Shown here piece after piece: positions 1 through 9,487 of a stretch of DNA of 64,000 nt (its first letter is position 1; every line of letters starts with the position of its first letter). The stretch is from JAYRSJ01 sp041920215 (GTDB taxonomy: Bacteria > Pseudomonadota > Gammaproteobacteria > Burkholderiales > Burkholderiaceae_C). The notes below the pieces were generated by a model. It made no database searches and was not told the origin of the DNA. It saw only the letters and a program-made list of their open reading frames with translations. The position numbers were made by a program, and so were the translations under genes. The stretch lies in contig JAYRSJ010000015.1 of the NCBI GenBank assembly GCA_041920215.1, positions 41,853 through 105,852 on the forward strand, read 5' to 3'.

Positions 1-788
<788 letters not shown>

Positions 789-920
789 GGTGGGTATCTG
801 GATGCCGTTCAGGGCAGGGCGGCCAAACTAGGCATGAGGGCGATCGACCTGAAACGGGCTGGTGGGCGGTTCGGGAAGGGGGATGTTCGGGGGTGTTCGG
901 GGGTGTTCGCACCATGTGCG

Positions 921-956
921 CGGGGCTGCGTGGCCTTGGCAAGCCACGCAGCCCCG
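921..956. repeat. Perfect 14-bp inverted repeat (hairpin)
   Basis: Arms CGGGGCTGCGTGGC (921-934) and its exact reverse complement (943-956) are separated by 8 bases. No T-run follows on either strand, so it is not a simple terminator. It lies inside the larger 890-995 pairing. Confidence 0.8.
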
Positions 957-1012
957 GTGCCATGGAGATAAGCGGAGATAATACCCGAACACCCCTTATT
1001 CACTGCTAGCGC

Positions 1013-1037
1013 AAGCCCGTATCGGGGCTTGTTTTTT
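1013..1037 (+). terminator. Intrinsic terminator upstream of gatC
   Basis: A 6-bp stem, AAGCCC (1013-1018) with GGGCTT (1025-1030), has a 6-base loop. It is followed by G and six T residues (1032-1037). It ends 24 bases before the gatC start codon and is oriented the same way, so it would end a short upstream transcript or attenuate gatCAB. Confidence 0.6.
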
Positions 1038-1061
1038 GTCACTTTTAGACCGTCGTCTCCA

Positions 1062-1361
1062 ATGGCCCTGACCCCACAAGACGTGAGCCGCATCGCCCAC
1101 CTGGCACGGCTGGAACTGGCCGAGCCCGAGCAGGCCGCCCTGCTCGGCCAGCTCAATGGCTTCTTCTCGATCGTCGAGCAGATGAGCGCGGTCGATACCA
1201 GCGGCGTCGAGCCGCTGTACACCCCGCTGTCCGCGGTGCAGCAGGTGAGCCTGCGCCTGCGCGAGGACGCGGTCAGCGAGGGCAACCAGCGCGAGCTGAA
1301 CCAGCGCAGCGCCCCGGCCGTCGAGGACGGTCTGTTCCTGGTTCCCAAGGTCATCGAATGA
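1062..1361 (+). CDS. gatC: Asp-tRNA(Asn)/Glu-tRNA(Gln) amidotransferase subunit GatC
   Basis: Small 99-aa subunit that holds GatA and GatB together in the enzyme converting Glu-tRNA(Gln) or Asp-tRNA(Asn) to the amidated form. The family hallmark VSRIAHLARLELAEPE is at the N-terminus and LFLVPKVIE at the C-terminus. The ATG at 1062 gives the expected MALTPQDVSRIAHLARL start. An upstream TTG at 1029 is in frame but lies inside the terminator hairpin and is unlikely. The TGA overlaps the gatA ATG (ATGA), implying translational coupling. Confidence 0.96.
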   Translation: MALTPQDVSRIAHLARLELAEPEQAALLGQLNGFFSIVEQMSAVDTSGVEPLYTPLSAVQQVSLRLREDAVSEGNQRELNQRSAPAVEDGLFLVPKVIE

Positions 1362-2860
1362 GCGGCATGATGAGCAAACCCCTCCATGCGCTGGGCGTGG
1401 CCCAGCTGAGCCAGGCCCTGCAGGCCAAGCAGGTCTCCAGCCAGGAGCTGAGCCAACATCTGCTTGCGCGTGTTACCGCCCAGTCCGGGCTGGGCGCCTT
1501 CCTGCATATCGATGCCGACGCCGCGCTGAACGCCGCACGGGCCGCCGATGCGCGCCGGGCCGCCGGCGAGAGCGGGGCCCTGCTGGGCGTGCCGATCGCG
1601 CACAAGGACATCTTCGTCACCGCCGACATGCCCACCACCGCCGGCTCCAGGATGCTGGCCGGCTATCGCAGCCCCTTCGACGCCACCGTGGTGGCGCGGC
1701 TGAAGGCGGCCGGCACGGTGTCCCTGGGCAAGCTCAACTGCGATGAGTTCGCGATGGGCTCGGCCAATGAGAACAGCGCCTACGGCGCTGTCCGCAACCC
1801 CTGGGATGCCAGCCGCGTGCCCGGCGGCTCCTCGGGCGGCAGCGCGGCCGCCGTGGCGGCCCGCCTGCTGCCGGCCGCCACCGGCACCGACACGGGCGGC
1901 TCGATCCGCCAGCCAGCCAGCTTCACCGGCATCACCGGCATCAAGCCCACCTACGGCGTGTGTTCGCGCTACGGCATGATCGCCTTCGCCTCCAGCCTGG
2001 ACCAGGCCGGCCCGATGGCACGCAGTGCCGAGGACTGCGCGCTGCTGCTGTCCGCGATGAGCGGCTTCGACGAGCGCGACGCCACCAGCGTGCAACAGCC
2101 GCCGCAGGACTTCCATGCCCAGATGCTGGCTGCGCGCGAGGGCGCCACCGCGGCCCAGCCGCTGAAGGGTCTGCGCATCGGCCTGCCCAAGGAGTTCTTC
2201 CCGGCAGGGCTGTCGGCCGATGTGGACAGGGCTGTGCGCGAGGGTCTGGCCCAGCTGCAGAAGCTCGGCGCCACCTTGGTCGATGTGAGCCTGCCGCGCA
2301 CCGAGCTGGCCATTCCCGTTTACTACATCATCGCGCCGGCCGAGGCCAGCTCCAACCTCTCGCGCTTCGACGGCGTCAAGTTCGGCCATCGCGCCGCGCA
2401 GTTCGACGATCTGCTGGATATGTACAAGAAGACCCGCGCCGAGGGCTTCGGGCCGGAGGTCAAGCGCCGCATCATGATCGGCACCTATGTGCTGAGCCAC
2501 GGCTACTACGACGCCTACTATCTGCAGGCGCAGAAGCTGCGCCGCATGATCGCCGACGACTTCCAGCAGGCCTTCGCGCACTGCGATCTGATCGCCGGCC
2601 CGGTGGCTCCCAGCGTGGCCTGGAAGGCCGGCGAGGGCGCCGAGGATCCGGTCAAGGCCTATCTGGCCGACATCTTCACGCTGCCCGGCTCGCTGGCCGG
2701 CCTGCCCGGCATGAGCGTGCCGGTGGGCTTCGGCGAAGGCGGCATGCCGGTGGGTCTGCAGCTGCTGGGCAACTACTTCAAGGAGGGTCAGCTCTTGCAC
2801 ACCGCCCATGCCTTGCAGCAGGCCACCGACTGGCATACCCAAGCCCCCGCAGGAATCTAA
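1358..2860 (+). CDS. gatA: Amidotransferase subunit GatA (amidase)
   Basis: Glutaminase subunit that releases ammonia from glutamine for transfer to the misacylated tRNA on GatB. It belongs to the amidase-signature family. The Ser-cisSer-Lys triad is visible as Lys83 (in AHKD), Ser158 (in PGGSSGGSAA) and Ser182 (in DTGGSIRQPA), with the spacing known for the family. Numbering is from the ATG at 1358; ATGs at 1367 and 1370 are equally possible starts, and MSKPLHALGV from 1370 resembles homologues. Length of 500 aa is normal. It overlaps gatC by 4 bases and ends 4 bases before gatB. Confidence 0.97.
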   Translation: MSGMMSKPLHALGVAQLSQALQAKQVSSQELSQHLLARVTAQSGLGAFLHIDADAALNAARAADARRAAGESGALLGVPIAHKDIFVTADMPTTAGSRMLAGYRSPFDATVVARLKAAGTVSLGKLNCDEFAMGSANENSAYGAVRNPWDASRVPGGSSGGSAAAVAARLLPAATGTDTGGSIRQPASFTGITGIKPTYGVCSRYGMIAFASSLDQAGPMARSAEDCALLLSAMSGFDERDATSVQQPPQDFHAQMLAAREGATAAQPLKGLRIGLPKEFFPAGLSADVDRAVREGLAQLQKLGATLVDVSLPRTELAIPVYYIIAPAEASSNLSRFDGVKFGHRAAQFDDLLDMYKKTRAEGFGPEVKRRIMIGTYVLSHGYYDAYYLQAQKLRRMIADDFQQAFAHCDLIAGPVAPSVAWKAGEGAEDPVKAYLADIFTLPGSLAGLPGMSVPVGFGEGGMPVGLQLLGNYFKEGQLLHTAHALQQATDWHTQAPAGI

Positions 2861-2864
2861 GCAC

Positions 2865-4319
2865 ATGGCAGCTAGCAGCAAACTGATCCGTGGCTACGAG
2901 GTCGTGATCGGCCTGGAAAACCACGTCCAACTCTCCACCGTCTCGAAGATCTTCAGCGGCTCCTCCACCGCCTTCGGCGCCGCACCCAATACCCAGGCCT
3001 CGCCGGTGGACCTGGCCCTGCCCGGCACGCTGCCGGTGCTCAACCGCGGCGCGGTCGAGCGGGCGATCCGCTTCGGCCTGGCGGTGGGCGCCAGGGTGGC
3101 GCCGCTATCCATCTTCGCGCGCAAGAACTACTTCTACCCCGACCTGCCCAAGGGCTACCAGATCAGCCAGTTCGAGATTCCGGTGGTGCAGGGCGGCGAG
3201 GTGACGTTCTTTGTCGGCGACGAGAAGAAGACCGTCAAGCTGACCCGCGCCCACCTGGAAGAGGACGCGGGCAAGAGCCTGCACGAGGACTACCACGGCC
3301 AGTCGGGCATAGACCTGAACCGCGCCGGCACCCCGCTGCTGGAGATCGTTTCCGAACCCGATATGCGCTCCGGCGCCGAGGCCGCCGAGTACGCCAAGAC
3401 CCTGCATGCGCTGGTGATGTGGCTGGGCATCTGCGACGGCAATATGCAGGAGGGCTCCTTCCGCTGCGACGTCAACGTCTCGGTGCGCAAGCCCGGCCAG
3501 CCCTATGGCACGCGCCGCGAGATCAAGAACCTGAACAGCTTCCGCTACCTCTTGCAGGCGGTGGACTACGAGGTGAACTGGCAGATCGACCAGATCGAGG
3601 ACGGCCTGCCCATCCAGCAGGCCACCGTGCTGTTCAACCCCGACAGCGGCGAGACCCGCGCGATGCGCAGCAAGGAGGACTCGGCCGACTACCGCTACTT
3701 CCCCGACCCCGACCTGCCGCCGCTGATGATCGCGCCGGAGTGGGTCGAGCGGGTCCGGGGCGAGATGCCCGAGCTGCCGGCCGTGATGGTCAAGCGCTTC
3801 GTCGAAGCCGATGGCCTGCCCGAGTACGACGCGACGATGATGACACAGAGCCTGGCCACCGCCCGCTACTACGAGGCGGCCAAGGCCGTCTGCGGCGCGC
3901 CCAAGCTGGTGGCCAACTGGGTGATGGGCGAGATCTCGCGGCGGCTCAACGCCGAGGAGCGCAGCATCGACGCCAGCCCGGTGGACGCAGCCCTGCTGGG
4001 AGCGCTGATCCAGCGCATCCAGGACGGCACGATCTCGAACAACGCCGCCCGCCAGGTCTTCGAGGCCCTCTGGACGGGCGCGGGCTCGAACGTTGATGCC
4101 CTGATCGAAGCCAAGGGCCTGAAGCAGATGAGCGACACCGGCGCCATCGAGGCCATCCTCGACGAGGTACTGGCCGCCAACCAGAAATCGGTGGACGAGT
4201 TCCGCGCCGGCAAGGACAAAGCCTTCAACGCGCTGGTGGGCCAGGCGATGAAGGCGACCAAGGGCAAGGCCAATCCGGCCCTGGTCAACGAACTTCTGAA
4301 GAAGAAGCTGGGCGGCTGA
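2865..4319 (+). CDS. gatB: Amidotransferase subunit GatB
   Basis: Kinase/transamidase subunit that phosphorylates the tRNA-bound Glu or Asp and amidates it with ammonia from GatA. The ATG at 2865 gives MAASSKLIRGYEVVIGLENH, and the family markers YFYPDLPKGYQISQ and RIEDAGK-like HLEEDAGKSLH follow. The C-terminal ~150 residues form the YqeY-like tRNA-binding tail, ending in NPALVNELLKKKL. At 484 aa it is full length. A frame-open extension upstream to 2808 runs inside gatA and is not real. It is the third gene of the gatCAB operon. Confidence 0.97.
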   Translation: MAASSKLIRGYEVVIGLENHVQLSTVSKIFSGSSTAFGAAPNTQASPVDLALPGTLPVLNRGAVERAIRFGLAVGARVAPLSIFARKNYFYPDLPKGYQISQFEIPVVQGGEVTFFVGDEKKTVKLTRAHLEEDAGKSLHEDYHGQSGIDLNRAGTPLLEIVSEPDMRSGAEAAEYAKTLHALVMWLGICDGNMQEGSFRCDVNVSVRKPGQPYGTRREIKNLNSFRYLLQAVDYEVNWQIDQIEDGLPIQQATVLFNPDSGETRAMRSKEDSADYRYFPDPDLPPLMIAPEWVERVRGEMPELPAVMVKRFVEADGLPEYDATMMTQSLATARYYEAAKAVCGAPKLVANWVMGEISRRLNAEERSIDASPVDAALLGALIQRIQDGTISNNAARQVFEALWTGAGSNVDALIEAKGLKQMSDTGAIEAILDEVLAANQKSVDEFRAGKDKAFNALVGQAMKATKGKANPALVNELLKKKLGG

Positions 4320-4334
4320 GCGAGCGCGAGCGCG

Positions 4335-5198
4335 ATGAGTGCCACCGCCCTGATCCGCTCCTTCTACGATGCGGCCACCGGCACCGTCAGCCATGTGCTG
4401 GCCGACCCGACCACCGGCCGTGCCGCCATCATCGACCCGGTGCTGGACTACGACCCCAAGTCCGGCCGCACCAGCAGCGACAGCGCCGAGCTGCTGCTGG
4501 CCTGGGTGCATGAGCGGCAGCTGCAGCTCGACTGGCTGCTGGAGACCCACTGCCATGCCGACCATCTGTCCGCTGCGCCCTGGCTGCAGCAGCGTCTGGG
4601 CGGCCGGATCGGCATCGGTGCGCAGATCCGCCAGGTGCAGCAGCTCTTTGGCCGGCTCTTCAATGCGCCGGACATCCGCGGCGATGGCCGGCCCTTCGAC
4701 CATCTGTTCGAGGATGGCGAGCAGTTCCGCGTCGGCAAGCTGATGGTGGAGGTGCTGCACACGCCCGGTCACACGCCGGCCTGCGTCAGCTACAAGGTCG
4801 GCGACGACGTCTTCGTCGGCGACACCCTGTTCATGCCCGACTACGGCAGCGCCCGTTGCGACTTCCCCGGTGGCGACGCCGCCCAGCTCTACCGCTCGGT
4901 GCAGCGCCTGCTGGCCCTGCCGCCGCACACCCGGCTGCATCTGTGCCACGACTACCCGCCGGCCGGGCGCGCGCCGCAGTGGGTCTGCACGGTCGAGCAG
5001 CAGGCCAGCCACAACATCCATCTGCACCGCGGCATCACCGAGACCGCCTTCGTCGCGATGCGCCAGCAGCGCGATGCCGGCCTGGCCATGCCCCAGCTGA
5101 TGCTGCCGGCCGTGCAGATCAATGTGCGTGCCGGCCAGCTGCCGCCGGCCGAGAGCAACGGCGTCCACTACCTGAAGATCCCGCTCAATGCGCTCTGA
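4335..5198 (+). CDS. MBL-fold metallo-hydrolase, persulfide dioxygenase/Blh-like
   Basis: A 287-aa metallo-beta-lactamase-fold protein. The metal motif THCHADHLSA (HxHxDH), the later HTPGHTPACVSY, the FVGDTLFMPD aspartate and LHLCHDYPP complete the usual ligand set. The layout resembles the ETHE1/Blh branch (persulfide dioxygenases and related sulfur-oxidising enzymes) rather than antibiotic lactamases. It begins 15 bases after gatB, and its last 11 bases overlap the SulP transporter gene. That coupling supports a role in sulfur metabolism, with the transporter moving sulfate or sulfite. Exact substrate is inferred, not shown. Confidence 0.85.
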   Translation: MSATALIRSFYDAATGTVSHVLADPTTGRAAIIDPVLDYDPKSGRTSSDSAELLLAWVHERQLQLDWLLETHCHADHLSAAPWLQQRLGGRIGIGAQIRQVQQLFGRLFNAPDIRGDGRPFDHLFEDGEQFRVGKLMVEVLHTPGHTPACVSYKVGDDVFVGDTLFMPDYGSARCDFPGGDAAQLYRSVQRLLALPPHTRLHLCHDYPPAGRAPQWVCTVEQQASHNIHLHRGITETAFVAMRQQRDAGLAMPQLMLPAVQINVRAGQLPPAESNGVHYLKIPLNAL

Positions 5199-6828
5199 GC
5201 CTCCGGTCTGGCGCGAGGATCTGCTGGCGGCCCTGGTCGTCAGCGTGCTGCTGATCCCGCAAAGCCTGGCCTATGCGATGCTGGCCGGCCTGCCACCCGA
5301 GGTCGGGCTCTACGCCAGCCTGCTGCCGCTGCTGGCCTATGCGGCACTGGGCAGCAGCCCCTTTCTGGGCGTGGGCCCGGTCGCGGTGCTGGCCCTGATG
5401 ATCGCCCAGGCCCTGGGCCAGGCACCGACCGGCGTCAGCCCCAGCGCCGCCGCCCTGGTGCTGGCTGCCGAGGTGGGCCTGATCCTGGCCCTGGCCGCCG
5501 CGCTGCGCCTGGATGCACTGGCCTCCCTGCTCTCGGTGCCGGTGCTGCACGGCTTCGAGACTGGCGCCACGCTGGCCATTGCCGCCAGCCAGCTGCCGGT
5601 GCTGCTGGGCAGCCCGGCCCAGGGCTTCGATCTGCCGGCACTGCTCGCCAGCGCCTGGACCAGCGGGCTGACGGTGCACGGCCTCACGGCCGCCTTCGGC
5701 CTGGCTGCGCTGACCCTGCTGATGCTGGCCCGCCGCGGGCTCAGCGGCCTGCTCGCCCGGCTGGCACCGCTGCTGGTGCTGCTGACGGCCATGGCCCTGG
5801 CCTGGGCGGTGCAGGCACAGGACCAGGGTGTTCGCCTGGTCGGCGCGCTGCCGCCGCTGGGCCTGCCGCTGGCGCTGCCGCCGCTGCAGGCCTCGTTGTG
5901 GGCCGCGATGCTGCCCGGCGCCCTGCTGGTCGCCCTGGTCGGCTATGTGTCCAGCCTGGTCGTGGCCGAATCGCTGGGCCGGCGCGCCGGCCAGCGCATC
6001 GATGCCCGGGCCGAGCTGCGCGGCCTGGCCGGCGCCAATCTGCTGGCCAGCCTCAGCGGCGGCATGCCGGTGGCGGCCAGCTTCTCGCGCAGCGTCCTGA
6101 TGGTCGACGCCGGCGCGCGCAGCCGTCTGGCCGGCGCCCTGGTGGCCCTGCTGATGGGCCTGGCCATGTGGCTGCTGGCCGAGCCGCTGACCCTGCTGCC
6201 CAAGGCAGTGCTGGCCGCCACCATCATCGTCGCGGTGCTGGCCGGCCTGCGTTTCGCGCCCTTCCGCCAGGCCTGGCGCTATGACCGCGCCGAAGCCCTG
6301 CTGATGGGCGCCGTGGCCCTGGCGGTGCTGAGCTGGGATGTGGCCCTGGCCCTGGGCCTGGGCGTGCTGGGCTCGATCGCGCTGCTGCTCAAGCGCACCG
6401 CCCGCCCCCATGTTGCCCTGATAGGTCGGGTGCCCGGCACCGAGCATTACCGCAATGTCGACCGCCATGCGGTCGAATGCCGGCCCGATGTGCTGGGCCT
6501 GCGCATCGACGAAAGCCTGCTCTTCACCAATGCCCGCGGCCTGAGCGATGTGGTGCAGGGCCATCTGGCTCAGCAGCCCGGCACGCGCCGGGTGCTGCTG
6601 CAGATGTCGCCGGTCAATGCGATCGACTTCAGCGGGCTGGAGGCGCTGCGCGAGCTGCAGCAGGCGCTCGCGCGCCAGCAGATCCGCCTCGATCTCTCCG
6701 AGATCAAGGGCCCGGTGCTGGACCGGCTGCGTGCCGGCGGCTGGACCGACTGGTTCGAGGGGCAGGTCTTTCTTAGCCACCACCAGGGCATGGAAACGGA
6801 CTCTGCGCCCCTCGCCGTCAACCGCTGA
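5188..6828 (+). CDS. SulP family inorganic anion transporter with STAS domain
   Basis: Inner-membrane anion transporter of 546 aa, the SLC26/SulP type. The family start LLIPQSLAYAMLAGLPPEVGLYAS is at residues ~20-45, followed by about ten more hydrophobic segments. A cytoplasmic STAS domain (~420-530) contains FSGLEALREL. Sulfate is the likeliest substrate, though bicarbonate transport is known in the family. The start ATG lies inside the end of the MBL gene (11-base overlap), so the two are probably co-translated. The residues that would fix substrate choice were not resolved. Confidence 0.92.
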   Translation: MRSEPPVWREDLLAALVVSVLLIPQSLAYAMLAGLPPEVGLYASLLPLLAYAALGSSPFLGVGPVAVLALMIAQALGQAPTGVSPSAAALVLAAEVGLILALAAALRLDALASLLSVPVLHGFETGATLAIAASQLPVLLGSPAQGFDLPALLASAWTSGLTVHGLTAAFGLAALTLLMLARRGLSGLLARLAPLLVLLTAMALAWAVQAQDQGVRLVGALPPLGLPLALPPLQASLWAAMLPGALLVALVGYVSSLVVAESLGRRAGQRIDARAELRGLAGANLLASLSGGMPVAASFSRSVLMVDAGARSRLAGALVALLMGLAMWLLAEPLTLLPKAVLAATIIVAVLAGLRFAPFRQAWRYDRAEALLMGAVALAVLSWDVALALGLGVLGSIALLLKRTARPHVALIGRVPGTEHYRNVDRHAVECRPDVLGLRIDESLLFTNARGLSDVVQGHLAQQPGTRRVLLQMSPVNAIDFSGLEALRELQQALARQQIRLDLSEIKGPVLDRLRAGGWTDWFEGQVFLSHHQGMETDSAPLAVNR

Positions 6829-6889
6829 GGCGCTGTCGCGCTAATGGGAGAGCGACACGTCCTGCTGTCGCGCTGCCCGGAATCCGCCC

Positions 6890-7495
6890 ATGAACATCCT
6901 GCTGCTGAGCCCCTTGCTGCTGCTGCTGGCGCTGGCGCCGCCGGCGGCCGCCACCGAGGTCTGGAAATGCCGGATCGCCGGCGAGCTGCGCTACGCCGAC
7001 CGCCCCTGCCCGACCGGCACCCAGCAGGCCGAGACGCGCCTGCTGCGCCCCAACGAGCTGGCCGTGCCGCGCCTCCCGGTCCCGGCCGTCGAGACCGCGG
7101 TGCCGGCTGCGCCGGCCCAGGCGCAGGCCGACCCCGGCCCCGCCAACAGCTGCCCCAGCGATGCCGAGCTGCGCGACCTGGAGACCAGCGCCAGCTCCAC
7201 CACGCTGGGCATGGCCGAGAAGGCGTTCCTGCTGGATGAGCACCGTCGCGCGCTGCAATGCCGCAAGGGCCAGGGCCGTTACAGTGCGCAGGACTGGGCG
7301 ATCAGCCGCGAGGCGCGAGCCGACCAGAACAGCCGCAGCAAGGCCGCCGACGCCCGGCGCCGCGCCGAGGCCATGCACAGCGCCGCCGACCCGCTGGAGG
7401 GCGAGCGCATCGCACGCCAGCGTCTGACGGCCGAGCGCCGCGGCCACCGGCCGCGCCTGCTGCCGGCCGACCCGCCGGCGCCAGCGCAGCGTTAG
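6890..7495 (+). CDS. DUF4124 domain-containing exported protein
   Basis: Protein of 201 aa with an N-terminal signal peptide (MNILLLSPLLLLLALAPPAA, cleavage near residue 22). A DUF4124-type segment follows (TEVWKCRIAGELRYADRPCP), a short cysteine-containing beta module common in Burkholderiales envelope proteins of unknown function. The middle is Pro/Ala-rich and the C-terminus is Arg-rich with a probable helix (residues ~85-175). The gene is convergent with the hybrid kinase and their stop codons overlap. Function unknown. Confidence 0.8.
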   Translation: MNILLLSPLLLLLALAPPAAATEVWKCRIAGELRYADRPCPTGTQQAETRLLRPNELAVPRLPVPAVETAVPAAPAQAQADPGPANSCPSDAELRDLETSASSTTLGMAEKAFLLDEHRRALQCRKGQGRYSAQDWAISREARADQNSRSKAADARRRAEAMHSAADPLEGERIARQRLTAERRGHRPRLLPADPPAPAQR

Positions 7496-9375
7496 CGCCG
7501 CGCCAGCAGCTCGTCGATGCCAGCCAGGAAGCGGCCGATGTCGATAGGCTTGGTCCAGTAATCGTCGAAGCCCTGGGCGCGGGCGCGCTCGAAATCGGCC
7601 GGCATCGCATTGGCCGAGAGCGCGATGATGCGGCAATGCGCCATCAGCGGCGAGCGCCGCAGCGTGCGCAGCACCTCGCTGCCGTGCAGATCGGGCAGCT
7701 GCAGATCGAGCAGGATGGCGTCGGGCCGCTGCTGCAGCGCGCTGGCGATGCCGCTGCTGCCGTCGCCGGCAAAGCTCAGGCTCACCTGGGGGCGCAGCGC
7801 CAGCAGCTCGCGCACCAGCAGCTGGTTGGTCAGGTTGTCTTCTATGCACAGCAGCTTGTAGGGCGCCTCGTCCGCCCGCGTCGCCGCCGGCCGCAGATCG
7901 GGCAGCTCCACCAGCGGCGCCGGCTGGGTCACCTCCTCGTCGGCCGGCAGCCAGACGCGGAACTCGCTGCCCACGCCCAGCTGGCTGCGCACCTCCACGC
8001 TGCCGCCCATGCGCTCGGCCAGCTGCCGCACAATGGTCAGGCCTATGCCGGTGCCGGCAATACCCTCCAGCTCGGCGCCCAGGCGGTTGAAGGGCTCGAA
8101 GATGCGGGCCAGCAGCTCGGCCGGTATGCCGCGCCCGCTGTCGCGCACCACCAGCGCCCACTGCGGCGCGCCGCTGTCCGGATGCTGGCGCTGCAGCGTG
8201 TCGACCTCCACCCAGCCCTGGACCCGGTTGTACTTGATCGCATTGGTCAGCAGATTGATCGCGATCTGACCCAGGCGGCGCGCATCGCCGCGCACCCGGC
8301 CGGGCAGGCGAGCCTGGGCGCGGCGCAGCTGCATGCCGGCGGCGCGCGCCTCGGCCGCCACCCATTCCATCGCCTCGCGGGCCAGCGCGTCCAGCGGCAC
8401 CGGCTCGCTGGCCAGTGGCTGCTGCTCGATGTCGATGCGGGCCAGATCCAGCACATCGTCGATCAGGGCCAGCAGATGGCGACCGGCCGCGTCGATGCGG
8501 GCCAGGCGTTCGCTCTGGCGCGGGCTCAGCGGCTCGCTGGCGTCGTAGGCCAGCAGCTGGGCAAAGCCCAGCACCGCATTCATCGGCGTGCGCAGCTCAT
8601 GGCTGACGCGGGCCAGGAATTCGGTCTGGGTGCGCTTGGCCTGGTCCAGGCGCTGCTGCTCCAGCTGCAGGTTCTGGACCCGCCGGCGCTCGGTGATGTC
8701 CATATTGATGCCGGCCATATAGAGCATGCGGCCCTCGCCGTCGAAGACCGCGCGGCCGCGGGTCGCCAGCCAGCGCAGCGTGCCGTCGGGCCAGACCACG
8801 CGGAACTCCCACTCATAGGGCTCGCGGCTGGTCCGGTTGCGCTGCTTCAGCTGCTCCCAGCCGGCCAGATCATCCGGATGCAGGGTCAGCTGCACCAGCT
8901 TGCGCGGCGGCCGCGGATCGTCGGGCGAGAGCCCGCGCAGCCGGTACATGGCCGCGTTCCAGAAGCTGGTCTCGTCGTCGATGCGGCGCCAGACGCCCAC
9001 GCCCGCCGCGTCCAGCGCAAGCAGGGCGGGCTCCAGCGCCTGCGCGGCTTCGCGCTCGGCCTCGCTCCTGGTCTCCGGGGTCCACCACAGCAGCAGGCCG
9101 CCATCCGGCAGACGCAAGGCCTGCGCCTCGAAGACGGGGCCCGGCTTGCCCAGCCGCCAGCGCTGGGTCTGGCCGTCCTGCGCCCGGGCCAGCAGCCGCG
9201 TGGCCAGGCCCTGCCAGCGCTCGGCCAGCTCATGGACGGCCAGACCCTGACCCAGCGCCCAGCGCCGGGCCGCCTCGTTGGGCTCGCAGCGCTCCCCCCC
9301 AGCCCAGACGCGCAGCGCCGCATGCGGCGCCTGACGCCAGAAGGCTTCTCCCATCTGAAGCTCGTTGTTATGCAT
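7492..9375 (-). CDS. PAS-containing hybrid sensor histidine kinase
   Basis: Cytosolic two-component sensor of 627 aa. A PAS/PAC module (~125-235, ending MAGINMDITERRR) is followed by a HisKA domain with phospho-acceptor His259 (VSHELRTPMNAVLGF) and a HATPase domain (N-box NLLTNAIKYN, GRGIP, GTGIGL). A C-terminal receiver has phospho-acceptor Asp557 (ILLDLQLPDLHG), the acidic pair ED and Lys in WTKP. There is no transmembrane segment or DNA-binding domain, so the output passes through phosphorelay. The start is the ATG at 9375 (MHNNELQMGEAFW); the ATG at 9354 is the alternative. It is divergent from gshA, and its stop overlaps the convergent DUF4124 stop. Confidence 0.9.
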   Translation of the reverse strand: MHNNELQMGEAFWRQAPHAALRVWAGGERCEPNEAARRWALGQGLAVHELAERWQGLATRLLARAQDGQTQRWRLGKPGPVFEAQALRLPDGGLLLWWTPETRSEAEREAAQALEPALLALDAAGVGVWRRIDDETSFWNAAMYRLRGLSPDDPRPPRKLVQLTLHPDDLAGWEQLKQRNRTSREPYEWEFRVVWPDGTLRWLATRGRAVFDGEGRMLYMAGINMDITERRRVQNLQLEQQRLDQAKRTQTEFLARVSHELRTPMNAVLGFAQLLAYDASEPLSPRQSERLARIDAAGRHLLALIDDVLDLARIDIEQQPLASEPVPLDALAREAMEWVAAEARAAGMQLRRAQARLPGRVRGDARRLGQIAINLLTNAIKYNRVQGWVEVDTLQRQHPDSGAPQWALVVRDSGRGIPAELLARIFEPFNRLGAELEGIAGTGIGLTIVRQLAERMGGSVEVRSQLGVGSEFRVWLPADEEVTQPAPLVELPDLRPAATRADEAPYKLLCIEDNLTNQLLVRELLALRPQVSLSFAGDGSSGIASALQQRPDAILLDLQLPDLHGSEVLRTLRRSPLMAHCRIIALSANAMPADFERARAQGFDDYWTKPIDIGRFLAGIDELLARR

Positions 9376-9487
9376 AAGTCTTGGCGATGACAGCGCGTCG
9401 AGTGTAGGCTGGTACAAACCCCAAATGGCACAAGGCCGCGCCGAGTCTGTTACCGTGCGCGTCCACAACAAGACAAGGGGATTTCGC

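Larger units (their letters stand above)
881..1037 (+). ncRNA. Structured leader or small RNA candidate ahead of gatC
   Basis: The mreB-gatC gap holds several nested elements. Three 10-base tandem units of the type GGGTGTTCGG lie at 881-910. A 12-base segment at 890-901 is perfectly complementary to 984-995. Inside it is a hairpin with perfect 14-base arms (921-934 and 943-956, 8-base loop). Downstream is an intrinsic terminator (1013-1037) on the plus strand. The order suggests an RNA that starts within or before 881 and ends about 25 bases before the gatC ATG, either a free small RNA or an attenuated gatCAB leader. No Rfam family is recognised, and the promoter was not located. Confidence 0.4.

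Noticed and set aside
809..2881. 690-codon minus-strand frame across gatA and gatC
   Set aside because: Antisense artefact of codon bias; gatA and gatC are certain.
3105..5168. 687-codon minus-strand frame over gatB and the MBL gene
   Set aside because: Same artefact; no start site and no domain.
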